Positions 51,371 to 60,575 of a stretch of 64,000 nt of DNA are shown piece by piece. Source of the DNA: JAAYHV01 sp964400515 (GTDB taxonomy: Bacteria > Bacillota > Clostridia > Peptostreptococcales > Anaerovoracaceae); contig CAYNTJ010000001.1 in NCBI GenBank assembly GCA_964400515.1, positions 124,001 to 188,000 on the forward strand, read 5' to 3'. The position numbers were made by a program, and so were the translations under genes. A model generated the notes under the pieces. It ran no database searches, was not told the DNA's origin, and worked only from the letters and a program-made list of their open reading frames with translations. Within the stretch, counting starts at the first letter, position 1. Every line of letters begins with the position of its first letter.

Positions 51371-51376
51371 ATTTAC

Positions 51377-52618
51377 CTACTTCCTTATTTGACCACTTCC
51401 ATAGATTATATATTTTGTGGTGGTAAGTTCTTTTAGCCCCATGGGACCTCTGGCATGTAATTTCTGTGTGCTTATTCCTATCTCCGCACCAAAGCCAAAT
51501 TGATTTCCGTCCGTGAATCTTGTGGATGCATTAACATAAACACAAGCCGAATCAACCTCATCCAAAAACCTTTGGGCATTAGTATAATTCTCTGTAATTA
51601 TTGCTTCGCTATGGCCTGTGGAATACCTCCTAATGTGTTTTATGGCTTCATCGAGATTTTTAACCACTTTACAGGATATAATATAGTCTTCATATTCAGT
51701 GGCAAAATCTTCTTCCCTAGCAGGGCAAACCCCTTCAATTTTTTGGAAAGCAGCATCTCCCCTTACTTCCACATCCCTTTCAATTAAAGCCTTTGTTACC
51801 CTCGGAACAAATGCATCAGCAATATTTTCATGCACCAGTAAAGTTTCAAGGGCATTGCAAACCCCAGGTCTTTGAACCTTTCCGTTCAGCACAATGTTTA
51901 TTGCCATATCAATATCCGCAGTTTCATCCACATATGCATGACAATTGCCTTCTCCCGTCCTAATAACCGGAACCGTGCTGTTTTCCACCACCGAACTAAT
52001 CAATCTGCCACTTCCCCTTGGTATAAGCACATCAATATAATCATTTAGTCTCATCATTTCATTGGCAGTTTCATAGGAAGTATCACTAATCAGCTGCACC
52101 AGATCCTCCGGCGCTCCGTTATCACTTAGTGTTTTTCTGAATATATCCACCAGCATAGTATTTGTTCTCAGTGCATTGCTCCCACCTTTTAATATGGTCG
52201 CACTGCCGGCTTTTAAGCATAGCCCAAATGCGTCCGCAGTTACATTTGGCCTAGCTTCAAAGATTATACCAATTACTCCCATGGGAACCCTTCTTTGTCC
52301 CACCTTTAGTCCATTGGGAAGAGTATTCATTCTAACCATTTCACCTATAGGATCAGGCAGTGCAGCAACTTCCCTTAATCCATCTGCCATTTCCCTTACT
52401 CTTTTTTCATTTAATGTCAATCTGTCAATAAACGCCGACTTCACACCATTTGACTTTGCAAGCTTTACGTCTTCACCGTTTACTGTCAGTATTTCATCTA
52501 TATTAGACTCTAAATCATTTGCCAAAGCAAATAACAATCTATTCTTTTCTTCCGTTGATATTTTTGCGGAATAAAGACTTGCGTCCTTTGCCCTTCTACC
52601 TATTTCATTAATATTCAT
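51377..52618 (-). CDS. proA: glutamate-5-semialdehyde dehydrogenase
   Basis: 413 residues. NADPH-dependent reduction of glutamyl-5-phosphate in proline synthesis. Family motifs GVIGIIFEARPNVTADAF, LIPRGSGRL, catalytic Cys in KVQRPGVCNALETLLVHE. ATG at 52618 chosen; an in-frame GTG at 52627 precedes it. Overlaps proB by 11 bases. Confidence 0.95.
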   Translation of the reverse strand: MNINEIGRRAKDASLYSAKISTEEKNRLLFALANDLESNIDEILTVNGEDVKLAKSNGVKSAFIDRLTLNEKRVREMADGLREVAALPDPIGEMVRMNTLPNGLKVGQRRVPMGVIGIIFEARPNVTADAFGLCLKAGSATILKGGSNALRTNTMLVDIFRKTLSDNGAPEDLVQLISDTSYETANEMMRLNDYIDVLIPRGSGRLISSVVENSTVPVIRTGEGNCHAYVDETADIDMAINIVLNGKVQRPGVCNALETLLVHENIADAFVPRVTKALIERDVEVRGDAAFQKIEGVCPAREEDFATEYEDYIISCKVVKNLDEAIKHIRRYSTGHSEAIITENYTNAQRFLDEVDSACVYVNASTRFTDGNQFGFGAEIGISTQKLHARGPMGLKELTTTKYIIYGSGQIRK

Positions 52619-53417
52619 TGTTTTCACCCCCGGGAAATAAAGTACCTACATCCTTGCCCTCCAGTATATCATATAATACTCTGGGATCTTCACCGTGGGC
52701 TATGACCATGGATGTTCCTGAAGCTACGCACATTTCAGCAGCTACAAGCTTAGTATGCATACCACCTGTAGAAAAAGCACTTCCCTTGTCGCCCGCCATA
52801 TCATGTACTGATTTATCAATATTTTTCACCACGGATATCCTTATTGCATCACTATTATCCTTTGGATTCTTATCATGAAGTCCGTCAATATCCGTTAATA
52901 AAACAAGCAAATCCGCCCCAACTAAATTGGCTACAATTGCCGATAAATAGTCATTATCGGAAAATTCAATCTCATCTATAGTTATGGCATCATTATTGTT
53001 AACAATGGGAACCATTCCAAGTTCCAATACTGTATTAAATGTATTCTCCAAATTATTCCTTCTGTTTTCGGATTTGATATCTTCACGGGTAAGAAGTATC
53101 TGGGCCACATTATGATGGTATTCTCCGAAAAAGTTCTTATAAATCTGCATCATGGACGCTTGTCCTGCCGATGCGGCGGCCTGCTTAATCCTTATCTCCG
53201 TAGGTCTTTCTTTGAAACCTAATATACCGGAGCCTACCCCCACGGCACCGGAACTAACCAAAACCACATCAACTCCCCTGTTCATAATATCCGCCAGTAC
53301 CCTGGCAAGATTTTCCATTCTTCTTAAATTTATTTTCCCATTGGGATAAGTAACCATTGTGGTACCTATTTTAACTACTATTCTCTTACTTTTTGTAAGT
53401 TCCTTACGATAATCCAT
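52608..53417 (-). CDS. proB: glutamate 5-kinase
   Basis: 269 residues, amino-acid kinase domain without the C-terminal PUA domain of longer homologues. KRIVVKIGTTMVTYPN at the start, VSSGAVGVGSGILGF, NNNDAITIDEIEFSDND and GTGGM-type loop FSTGGMHTKLVAAE. First step of proline synthesis, paired with proA. proC is not in the window. Confidence 0.95.
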   Translation of the reverse strand: MDYRKELTKSKRIVVKIGTTMVTYPNGKINLRRMENLARVLADIMNRGVDVVLVSSGAVGVGSGILGFKERPTEIRIKQAAASAGQASMMQIYKNFFGEYHHNVAQILLTREDIKSENRRNNLENTFNTVLELGMVPIVNNNDAITIDEIEFSDNDYLSAIVANLVGADLLVLLTDIDGLHDKNPKDNSDAIRISVVKNIDKSVHDMAGDKGSAFSTGGMHTKLVAAEMCVASGTSMVIAHGEDPRVLYDILEGKDVGTLFPGGENNEY

Positions 53418-53506
53418 ATCAGTGTCTCCATATACCCAAACAATAACTTATATTAATTATACTCAAAAACCAAATTTATGTCTATATTTTATGTAATATG
53501 AATAAA

Positions 53507-53527
53507 GCGAGGGGCATCACCCCTCGC
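53507..53527 (-). terminator. terminator after the four-TM protein gene
   Basis: GCGAGGGG / CCCCTCGC stem, 5-base loop, TTTATT following on the minus strand. Confidence 0.75.
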
Positions 53528-53554
53528 ATATTATTATTTTGCCATCTCCCTAGT

Positions 53555-53995
53555 TTATATATATTTTATGATTCCCATAATAAATATAACTAAAAATCCC
53601 AGTATAAAGGTTACTATCATGGCAAGCAGCGTTTTTGAATAACCCGCAGGATTGATTTGCCCTTTTTTGTCCATTTCTCGTATACCCGGATAAAGCTTAT
53701 AGAAAAAAGATGATATGGATATTACCATGGCTCCACAGGTTGCTATCTGCATTTCAATGTTGCCCCATAGTATCACGGATATACCCAGCAGTATGAAAAT
53801 CAATTTTGCGCCTGCTACCCAAGCCGCCATGTAATTTGCAAAGCTTTTTAATTCCTCATCCTTTTGACATTTATCCCAAGCCGTAAATACACCTAGAGCA
53901 TTACCTTGCTTCATTCCCGGGGCAAAGTAAAGCATAATAACATTTAGTGTTTCAATTATTATGAAAAAAAGTATTCCCCATTTTATTATGTTCAT
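53555..53995 (-). CDS. four-TM membrane protein, unknown
   Basis: Not recognised. 146 residues with four membrane segments (about 5-25, 55-77, 80-100, 120-142) and a cytoplasmic-type loop after the third (YPGIREMDKKGQINPAGY). GGAGAG before ATG. Own terminator. Confidence 0.6.
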   Translation of the reverse strand: MNIIKWGILFFIIIETLNVIMLYFAPGMKQGNALGVFTAWDKCQKDEELKSFANYMAAWVAGAKLIFILLGISVILWGNIEMQIATCGAMVISISSFFYKLYPGIREMDKKGQINPAGYSKTLLAMIVTFILGFLVIFIMGIIKYI

Positions 53996-54031
53996 AATTA
54001 CTCTCCGTTAGTTATAATAAAATAATTATAC

Positions 54032-54056
54032 CCCTTTAGCGATAAAACTAAAAGGG
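54032..54056 (-). terminator. weak hairpin after the PhnA gene
   Basis: CCCTTTTAG / CTAAAGGG imperfect stem just past the stop codon on the minus strand; short AT-rich tail. Confidence 0.45.
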
Positions 54057-54062
54057 CAATTT

Positions 54063-54395
54063 TTAAGCTTTTTTAACAACTCCGGATTTAAGATACATGG
54101 CACCGAATCCGTCTATTTTACATTCGATATCATGGCCATCCACGGGATCATCCAGCAGTTTTATTTTTTTAACCTTAGTTCCCACCTTGACGGAATTAGA
54201 AGCACCCTTCACCTTCAAATCCTTTATAACCACCACAGAATCCCCATCCTTTAATACATTACCGTTAATATCCTTTATGGCATTATCGTCTGCAGTTTCA
54301 GGATTCCATTCATAAGCGCACTCCGGACAAACCAGCATGCTGCCATCCTCATATACATATTCACACCCACATTTTGGGCAATTTGGTAAATCCAT
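54063..54395 (-). CDS. phnA: PhnA/YjdM-family zinc-ribbon protein
   Basis: 110 residues: zinc ribbon NCPKCGCEYVYEDG and LVCPECAYEW, then the beta-barrel domain KDINGNVLKDGDSVVVIKDL with VKVGTKVKKIKLLD and the ending AMYLKSGVVKKA. Conserved small protein once linked to alkylphosphonate use; its real role is unclear. AGGAGG before ATG. Confidence 0.9.
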   Translation of the reverse strand: MDLPNCPKCGCEYVYEDGSMLVCPECAYEWNPETADDNAIKDINGNVLKDGDSVVVIKDLKVKGASNSVKVGTKVKKIKLLDDPVDGHDIECKIDGFGAMYLKSGVVKKA

Positions 54396-54597
54396 TAATA
54401 TTCCTCCTTTTAATTCATAAGCCTTTATATTCTATATCAAAAAGGTTAATAAAACAAGCTTTTTATGCTAATTCCTACTAAGTTTAGCCTAAATGTATGA
54501 ATAAACCGATTAAAATAATAAATAATCTAATAATAACCCGTGTTTTCTTATCTTTTTTAAGTTAATTTACAAATTTTATTGTTAAAATATCAAAAAA

Positions 54598-54624
54598 AGA
54601 CCTTAGAACAATCGTCTAAGGTCT
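54598..54624 (-). terminator. terminator after the heliorhodopsin gene
   Basis: AGACCTTAGA / TCTAAGGTCT stem, 7-base loop, T7 on the minus strand. Confidence 0.9.
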
Positions 54625-54638
54625 CTAGTTTATAAAGT

Positions 54639-55424
54639 TTATGGTTGCATAGCACCAAAGAACACAAGCCATGCAAGGGCCGTCTTGGCAACCAGGCTCA
54701 ATATGATATAAACCCTTTCACCGTAGATATAATCCTTCCATTTACCAACTTTTTTATACTGAAGAATCATATTGATCGGGAAAGTATTGAATGCTACAAA
54801 ATATGTAATTACAATGGCCCAAACAAACCAAGGTACCATATCCAAATTATCATTCCCCAGCATGTATATTAAAATAGCCGCCCAAGGAGCAATTCCTGCT
54901 ACGGATCCCCAAATAAAAGGTCCCCAATTCACTTTATCTTTAAGGGAATTAAGCTGTTCCATTACAAGCCCAAACATATTCATGGAAAAATTTGCGGCAA
55001 ATATCAATACTAGCGAAGCAATATCATATATTCCAAACAGTGTGGAAATCACTACTATCATAACAGAGGAACTTAGGGCATATTCAAACCACCTAAATCT
55101 GTTAATACCCTTCTCCAAATCCCTATTATATATATTATTAAGGCTATCAGGAACGGATATTAACGCATGGGCTCCCGCCGACAATAATAGAAATACAGCA
55201 ACCAATATGCCAAAAGGCAACTCAAACAAAACCTTTGAAGCATTTTCCAAACTTTGTGTTTCAACATTATAGGTCAAATAGTATTGAGTAATGCTAGGTG
55301 AAAATTCAGCAATCTTTTGAATTACACTGGTTGCAAGGAATATCATAAGTATACCCTGAATCAAATGCAGTGAGCCCATTATCATGTTGAATCTTCTTAA
55401 TTTTTTTAAATCAACCTGTACCAT
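54639..55424 (-). CDS. heliorhodopsin
   Basis: 261 residues, seven membrane helices. Retinal Schiff-base Lys247 in LSLVAKTALAW on the last helix, with Ser243 four residues before it as in heliorhodopsin 48C12 (Ser237/Lys241). Counter-ion Glu114 in RWFEYALSSSVM, and the fold marker WGPFIWGSVAGIAPW. Heliorhodopsins lie reversed in the membrane and do not pump ions strongly; proposed roles are sensing or membrane-enzyme control. AAGGAGGGG before ATG. No carotene oxygenase for retinal in the window. 48 bases from the LysO-type gene, same strand. Confidence 0.92.
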   Translation of the reverse strand: MVQVDLKKLRRFNMIMGSLHLIQGILMIFLATSVIQKIAEFSPSITQYYLTYNVETQSLENASKVLFELPFGILVAVFLLLSAGAHALISVPDSLNNIYNRDLEKGINRFRWFEYALSSSVMIVVISTLFGIYDIASLVLIFAANFSMNMFGLVMEQLNSLKDKVNWGPFIWGSVAGIAPWAAILIYMLGNDNLDMVPWFVWAIVITYFVAFNTFPINMILQYKKVGKWKDYIYGERVYIILSLVAKTALAWLVFFGAMQP

Positions 55425-55472
55425 ATTCTCCCCTCCTTTTAATTAATATTTATCTTATACCCATTGTGGGAA

Positions 55473-56426
55473 TTATAAAACATTAACAAGCAAAGGAAGA
55501 ATAATCGGTACGAAAAAGGTTAATATGACTCCGGTTATAAGGGCTACCAATCCAAGCTCGATACCAACAAACTTAGTCACCGGTACAAGCATTGTATCCA
55601 TGTTCCCCGCAGCTCCGCCCGCAATGGGGCTGCCTTTGCTTATCTTAATCAGTAAAGGCAAAAGTAATACTGTAAAAAACTCCCTCATTACATTAACAAC
55701 GAACCCGTAGGTGCCCATCTCTATACCAAAGGCCTTTGTCATATATGCTCCTGTAATACTGTAATAGCTCATACCACTTGCCGATATAATGCTAACTTTA
55801 AACGGCAAGTCCAATATTATACCGGATATCATACCTCCCAAAACACTGCCTAAAAATATTGCCAATGAAATATATATGACTTTAAATCCCAGAACTTTAA
55901 TATATCTAAAAACTCTTTTGTTTGCCCCTAGACTTATCCCCACCCCGGTATAAAGGGCGATTAAAGATATCAAAAGGGTATAATCTAAGATCTTGGCAAA
56001 GTCTTTATTCAAAATAAAGTATCCTATAAGTAATCCCACTACTATACTTGCAGGAATTACATAAACCAGGGGAGAGTTCTTTTCCTTGTCTCCATTGGAT
56101 ATATTAGCCTCGGCAGTTACGTTAATTTTTTCATTATTCAGCTTATCCCTTATTTTTTCCAAGGGCAGTATTGTCTTCTCCAATAGAAAAACAAAGCCTA
56201 CACTAAAGCCAATGGCCATCAATGAAATTACTACGCAATTAAATCCAATTATACCCAAATTATTCATTACATTATCATTGATCCCTATATTCATTCCTAT
56301 AGTTAACATCAATAGTATTAGGGCACAGTTTATAACCAAATCTACTACCGGCAATGCTTTTTCCATTAACTTTGTCAGACTGAATATAAATCCGGTACCT
56401 AAACATACAAACGGCATCCAAGTCAT
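55473..56426 (-). CDS. LysO-family lysine/amino-acid exporter
   Basis: 317 residues, eight to ten membrane segments. Two-part LysO (DUF340) structure: N-terminal half with LTIGMNIGINDNVM, linker at about 95-115, C-terminal half with GMSYYSITGAYMTKAFG and GGAAGNMDTMLVPVTKFVG, which are conserved in LysO. Probable export of lysine or a related amine. Start ATG at 56426 follows GGTGG and overlaps the GNAT stop (ATGA). Confidence 0.82.
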   Translation of the reverse strand: MTWMPFVCLGTGFIFSLTKLMEKALPVVDLVINCALILLMLTIGMNIGINDNVMNNLGIIGFNCVVISLMAIGFSVGFVFLLEKTILPLEKIRDKLNNEKINVTAEANISNGDKEKNSPLVYVIPASIVVGLLIGYFILNKDFAKILDYTLLISLIALYTGVGISLGANKRVFRYIKVLGFKVIYISLAIFLGSVLGGMISGIILDLPFKVSIISASGMSYYSITGAYMTKAFGIEMGTYGFVVNVMREFFTVLLLPLLIKISKGSPIAGGAAGNMDTMLVPVTKFVGIELGLVALITGVILTFFVPIILPLLVNVL

Positions 56427-56905
56427 AATTTGGCCACCATATCGTACCAAACAGCTCCTCCGTGGATTGACTTTGATACTCCCACCAATTCATACCCGAA
56501 TTTAGAATAATAGTTTATCAAATGTTCTTTGCAAGTAAGGCATGATGTTTCCATCCCATTTTCCTTAAGCTTTAATAACGAATACTTAATAAGTTCTCCT
56601 GTGATACCTTGTCCTCTATGGTTTTTATCCGCCATTACAGATACCACAGCTGCAATCTTTCCAAAAGGCAATTTTTCCATCTCAAATATGTCATCATTAA
56701 TAAGCTCAAGCTTTGTAGGAATTGCACATACCACCGATACAACTTTATTATCTTTTTCTGCAACAAAAAAATAATCAGGATAGTTTTGAAATCTCCATTC
56801 GTATTTTTCCCTTGAAGCCGCCTCCTCCGGGGGAAAGGCTTGTTTTTCAATTTCAGATATTCTGTCCAAATCTTCGAATTTTGCTTTTCTGATAGTTACG
56901 CTCAT
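56423..56905 (-). CDS. GNAT acetyltransferase
   Basis: 160 residues, GNAT fold with DKNHRGQGITGELI acetyl-CoA loop near 94 and YSKFGYELVGV C-terminal part. Resembles the EIS/Gcn5-like amine acetyltransferases. Translationally coupled to the LysO-type exporter, so it may modify the exported compound or control the exporter (inference). Confidence 0.8.
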   Translation of the reverse strand: MSVTIRKAKFEDLDRISEIEKQAFPPEEAASREKYEWRFQNYPDYFFVAEKDNKVVSVVCAIPTKLELINDDIFEMEKLPFGKIAAVVSVMADKNHRGQGITGELIKYSLLKLKENGMETSCLTCKEHLINYYSKFGYELVGVSKSIHGGAVWYDMVAKL

Positions 56906-56971
56906 ATTATACCTCCTTTAGCTTCCTAATATATTTTATACTAAAATAGAATAAGGACAATATAAATGTCC

Positions 56972-57718
56972 CTAAATGTTATTATATGTCTTAAAATGTA
57001 ATATTTCATCAAAATATGTTTTGCTAACATAGCAATCCGAAGCATTATAATCAAATTTAATTTTCCAAAGCCTATTATCTATTTTTTCCAGTTCTATTAT
57101 TTTTTTCAAATTTACCGCAAAGCTTCTATGACTTCTTATAATATATTTGACATTGCATTTATTTACCAAATTATTAAGGCCCAATCTCGAACATATATAT
57201 GTATAATCTTTGAGATGAATATATAGATACTTGTCTCTGGCTTCTATGAAATATATGTCTTCAACTTTAATAACTTCATGCCCTTTGGTATGCTTAATAA
57301 AAATAATCGGCGAATATTCAAAATACATTGTTTTATTATGTAAGTCTCTTAAAAATCTATGTAATTCTTTTTGCTCTTCCTTATTAGTATTCAAACTCAT
57401 AATATAGTTATTTTTATCCCTATGCGACAGTGAAACCAATCCGTTAAAGTCGTTATCCGTAAAAAATATTATCGGAACTTTCTTTAAATTTTCCATCCTC
57501 CTTATGTTTTGAGCATATTTAAAACCGTCCCTTTTGTTATATATAACATCTATAAATATAACATCATAAGCATCTTTTTCTTTCTTAATAAGATTAAATG
57601 CCCCTACATCGGAAGAAACTTTTGTTATCCTAATATTGCCATCAAAGGAATTCATAATGCTATATGAAAGTTTGCTTGCATCGGTTCTACTTGCATCAAT
57701 TATTAATATGGATAGCAC
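56972..57718 (-). CDS. LytTR-family response regulator, orphan
   Basis: 248 residues. Receiver-like domain (about 1-115; Asp52 in DVIFIDVIYNKRDG) and LytTR DNA-binding domain (about 145-240; EDIYFIEARDKYLYIHLKDY, IIRSHRSFAVNLKKI). Begins with GTG after GGGGTG. No kinase of the AgrC type adjoins it. Targets unknown; LytTR proteins often govern peptide signals or virulence-like functions. Confidence 0.85.
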   Translation of the reverse strand: MLSILIIDASRTDASKLSYSIMNSFDGNIRITKVSSDVGAFNLIKKEKDAYDVIFIDVIYNKRDGFKYAQNIRRMENLKKVPIIFFTDNDFNGLVSLSHRDKNNYIMSLNTNKEEQKELHRFLRDLHNKTMYFEYSPIIFIKHTKGHEVIKVEDIYFIEARDKYLYIHLKDYTYICSRLGLNNLVNKCNVKYIIRSHRSFAVNLKKIIELEKIDNRLWKIKFDYNASDCYVSKTYFDEILHFKTYNNI

Positions 57719-57764
57719 AATTCACCCCACTACTTATTATATTTAACTTCGGTATATACTGTTT

Positions 57765-57872
57765 TTAATTTTCCGGACAAAGCATAAAAGGATCAGATAA
57801 CATATTTACATACTTTATAGCATAAGGATTAACAGATGTCTCCTCATCCGGACAGCTTTTAGTAAGCACCAT
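57765..57872 (-). other. small open frame or gene remnant
   Basis: A frame that opens after the aldehyde dehydrogenase stop and reads 35 residues from an ATG (MVLTKSCPDEETSVNPYAIK..., ending MLCPEN). Codon choice looks gene-like, but there is no ribosome binding site. It could be a decayed gene end or a small peptide gene. Confidence 0.25.
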
Positions 57873-57911
57873 ATATGATATAAGTTCATCCAAAGCTTCA
57901 TCATTATATAA

Positions 57912-59324
57912 TTAATTTTTACAAAATACAGCTTTAACTTCTAAATATTCTTCGAAGCCTACTTCTCCACCTTCTCTACCTATTCCAGACTCCTTATATC
58001 CTCCAAAAGGCATTGAAACATGGGCTTCGGCACCATTTATATGAACATTGCCCGTATATAGTTCCATAGCAACTTTAATTGCATCATCCCTGTTTCCGTA
58101 AACTGCACCATCCAAACCATAAGGAGAATCATTGGCTATTTTAACCGCTTCGTCTATGTCATCAAAGGTAATTATTGATAAAACCGGCCCAAATATTTCT
58201 TCCTTGGCTATAGTCATTTGATTGTTTACATCAGTAAATACAACAGGCGGCACATAATATCCATTTACCGGAATACATTCTCCCTTGAATAAAAGTCTAG
58301 CTCCTTCTTTAACACCAATATCAATATAATTATTGATTTTATCCATTGCGGCCTTACTTATTACAGGTCCCATATCAACTGTTTCATCCATGGGATTCCC
58401 AACCTTGAATAGTTTAAGCTTTTCCACCAGTATATTTTCAAACTCTTCTTTAGACTTACTGTTAATTAATGAACGCGTATAAGCAGAACAGGTTTGCCCG
58501 GAATTAACAAAAACCGAAGCAATCAAATCATCCGCCGCTTTATCTAGGTCAGCGTCTTCTAATACTATCATCGCTGATTTTCCGCCCATTTCTAAAACGA
58601 TATTTTTTGCTTTATTTAAAACAGCTAGGCTACCTATTTTTTTACCTACTTTTGTAGAACCTGTAAAAGATACCAAATTAATACCACTGTGAGATGCAAT
58701 ATATTCTCCAATTTCACCGCCTATACCGGTAAGTAGATTAAAAACTCCTTTTGGTATTCCAACTTCATCTATTATTTCTGCAAGCATCAGAGCAGTTAGA
58801 GGTGTAGCTTTGCTGGGCTTAACGATTACGCAGTTTCCCGATACCATTGCAGGAAATGCCTTTAATGTTATTTGATCCAGGGGATAGTTCCAAGGGGTCA
58901 AAAAAGCAACCACTCCAACAGGCTGACGAACTAAAAGCCCGTGTTTTTCTTCTTTTATGTATTTATAATTTCTGGCAAAATCAGCAAAATATCTGGCCTC
59001 ATCAATTGAAGGCATAACTTGATAGCTTTCAGAATATTTCAACGAAATTCCAAGTTCTTTCGTAATTAGTTTTGAAAACTCATCCTTTCTTTCTTCCAAT
59101 TTGTCTGCTATACATTCTAAAAGTACCGAACGCTCCTCTTGAGAATATTTAGACCAAATAGGAAAAGCTTCATTGGCAGCCTCTATAGCTAAATCAACAT
59201 CAACCCTATTAGCCTTGGAAACTTCCCCCAGCATCTCTCCATTGGCCGGATTTTCAACGGAAAAATATTCTATACTATTTGAATCTTTCCATTTACCATC
59301 AATGTACAACTTATATCTATTCAT
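57912..59324 (-). CDS. NAD(P)-dependent aldehyde dehydrogenase
   Basis: 470 residues. Catalytic Cys in FVNSGQTCSAYTR near 280, general base Glu in LEMGGKSAM, cofactor loop VSFTGSTKVGKKIG and NPWN region LTPWNYPLDQ. Overall like the betaine/succinate-semialdehyde group; the substrate is not clear from sequence. AAGGAG 8 bases before the ATG at 59324 favours this over 59330. Monocistronic. Confidence 0.9.
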   Translation of the reverse strand: MNRYKLYIDGKWKDSNSIEYFSVENPANGEMLGEVSKANRVDVDLAIEAANEAFPIWSKYSQEERSVLLECIADKLEERKDEFSKLITKELGISLKYSESYQVMPSIDEARYFADFARNYKYIKEEKHGLLVRQPVGVVAFLTPWNYPLDQITLKAFPAMVSGNCVIVKPSKATPLTALMLAEIIDEVGIPKGVFNLLTGIGGEIGEYIASHSGINLVSFTGSTKVGKKIGSLAVLNKAKNIVLEMGGKSAMIVLEDADLDKAADDLIASVFVNSGQTCSAYTRSLINSKSKEEFENILVEKLKLFKVGNPMDETVDMGPVISKAAMDKINNYIDIGVKEGARLLFKGECIPVNGYYVPPVVFTDVNNQMTIAKEEIFGPVLSIITFDDIDEAVKIANDSPYGLDGAVYGNRDDAIKVAMELYTGNVHINGAEAHVSMPFGGYKESGIGREGGEVGFEEYLEVKAVFCKN

Positions 59325-59471
59325 TGACATCTCTCCTTACCTCTTATGTTATGCATAACAGTTCATCAACCATTCTCTGTTGCTTATTACATCCGGATAA
59401 CCATTCTTATTTCGTACTTATTTTGTTCAAAATTGAACCTACAATAACAAATATAGGTGCAATTAATCTTT

Positions 59472-59999
59472 TTAAAGTCTTTCTAAAACTATTTTAGCAA
59501 GATTTTTACATATTTCAATGTTACCCTTTACATCGGAATTCCCAACGCTAATATTGAAATATACATCTCCTTTTAGGACATGAAGGCCTCCGGTTCCCCA
59601 AAATGCATCATCTCCGATTCCGTCTATCGCTTCCTTATCTAAATCATTATCCTTAATATCACTATATATTCCCTTTACTGTCTGTCCGTTATCCGGCATG
59701 TTTTCTGTTCTTAATATGCTTAATTGCACAAACCCGGTTTCGATGTCTAATTCTACCCCGTCATAAAAACATTGTACTTGACCTATAGCCTCTTGTTCGG
59801 TAATTACGGCTTCCTTTACCTCCATACCAATTGCATTCTCTGCTTCTTCTTTAGTGATTAATGAAGTTATATCAAAGGATTCTGTTTTTTCCGGTTCATT
59901 ATTCATATCCACACTTTCTGTATCCTTACTTCCACAACCAAAAACGCTTATGACCAGTGTAAACATGGTAATGATTATTATCATTTTTTTATTCTTCAT
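59472..59999 (-). CDS. secreted lipoprotein, unknown
   Basis: 175 residues. Lipoprotein signal ending VISVFGC, acidic spacer, then a compact alpha/beta domain (LITKEEAENAIGMEV, GFVQLSILR, IGDDAFWGTGGLHVLKGDVYFNISVG) of the DUF3558-like type. No good ribosome site before the ATG. Function unknown. Confidence 0.65.
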   Translation of the reverse strand: MKNKKMIIIITMFTLVISVFGCGSKDTESVDMNNEPEKTESFDITSLITKEEAENAIGMEVKEAVITEQEAIGQVQCFYDGVELDIETGFVQLSILRTENMPDNGQTVKGIYSDIKDNDLDKEAIDGIGDDAFWGTGGLHVLKGDVYFNISVGNSDVKGNIEICKNLAKIVLERL

Positions 60000-60139
60000 A
60001 ATTTTAAGCAGTAAGCACTTTAAAAATCGCTCATATGATAACTGCCATTCTCACTTCCTTTCGTTTAATAGTATAAGTTATATATTAAATTGTGTTTGCA
60101 TATTTATGTTAGTCTAATTATATCATATTTTGCATAATA

Positions 60140-60340
60140 CTAAATAAATATTATTATTCGCTTTATTGGGTCAGTTTGCTGACTGTTCTTTCTTTTACTA
60201 CCTATTAAGTTTTTTAACTCAAATCCCTCTAAAAGAGTCGTCATTATAAATTCAGCTTCTTTCCCTTCCTTAAGTTTTATGAAGTTATAGTATAATGCAC
60301 TTATTTTCTTGTAAAAAGGCTCGATATTTAAAAAATCAAA
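60140..60340 (-). pseudogene. remnant of a coding sequence (C-terminal, about 66 residues)
   Basis: Reading minus, an open stretch between stops gives DFLNIEPFYKKISALYYNFI and KEAEFIMTTLLEGFELKN, helical and gene-like, without a start codon or ribosome site. Resembles the end of a helical regulator. It lies in the 576-base interval 60000-60575, which holds no intact gene. Confidence 0.35.
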
Positions 60341-60345
60341 TTAGA

Positions 60346-60465
60346 TTAATAAGTAGCGACAGCCCAACAACTAAAGTAACGGCTGTTACCGCAAATATTT
60401 AACCCATCATATGTATATAATTTAGCTGTTCCTATAATTTGCCCATACGACTTATTCCCCTTATT
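60346..60465 (-). pseudogene. remnant of a second coding sequence (about 39 residues)
   Basis: Open minus frame reading SYGQIIGTAKLYTYDGLN and CGNSRYFSCWAVATY before a stop; two Cys and aromatic residues look like the end of a secreted protein. No start codon. Different frame from the neighbouring remnant, so the two may come from separate genes. Confidence 0.3.
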
Positions 60466-60510
60466 TCAATAATTATACCTTAACAACCTATATTTTGAGA
60501 TAAATAAAAA

Positions 60511-60531
60511 ACCTTCCTTATATTGGAAGGT
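60511..60531 (-). terminator. terminator after the Xaa-Pro peptidase gene
   Basis: ACCTTCC / GGAAGGT stem with TTATATT loop and TTTTTTATTT on the minus strand. Confidence 0.85.
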
Positions 60532-60575
60532 CTTTTATTCATAGGACGAAACTTGTAACCATTAATTTAATATAC

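Noticed and set aside
59340..59372. GTTATGCATAAC palindrome upstream of the aldehyde dehydrogenase gene as another site of the sigma-54 regulon
   Set aside because: It does not fit ATGC-N6-GCAT and no -24/-12 promoter lies nearby.
60030..60052. Very short frame ATGGCAGTTATCATATGA (minus) after AAGGAAG, upstream of the 59472-59999 lipoprotein
   Set aside because: Only five codons, with no regulatory features such as repeated codons or competing hairpins; a chance frame is likelier than a leader peptide.
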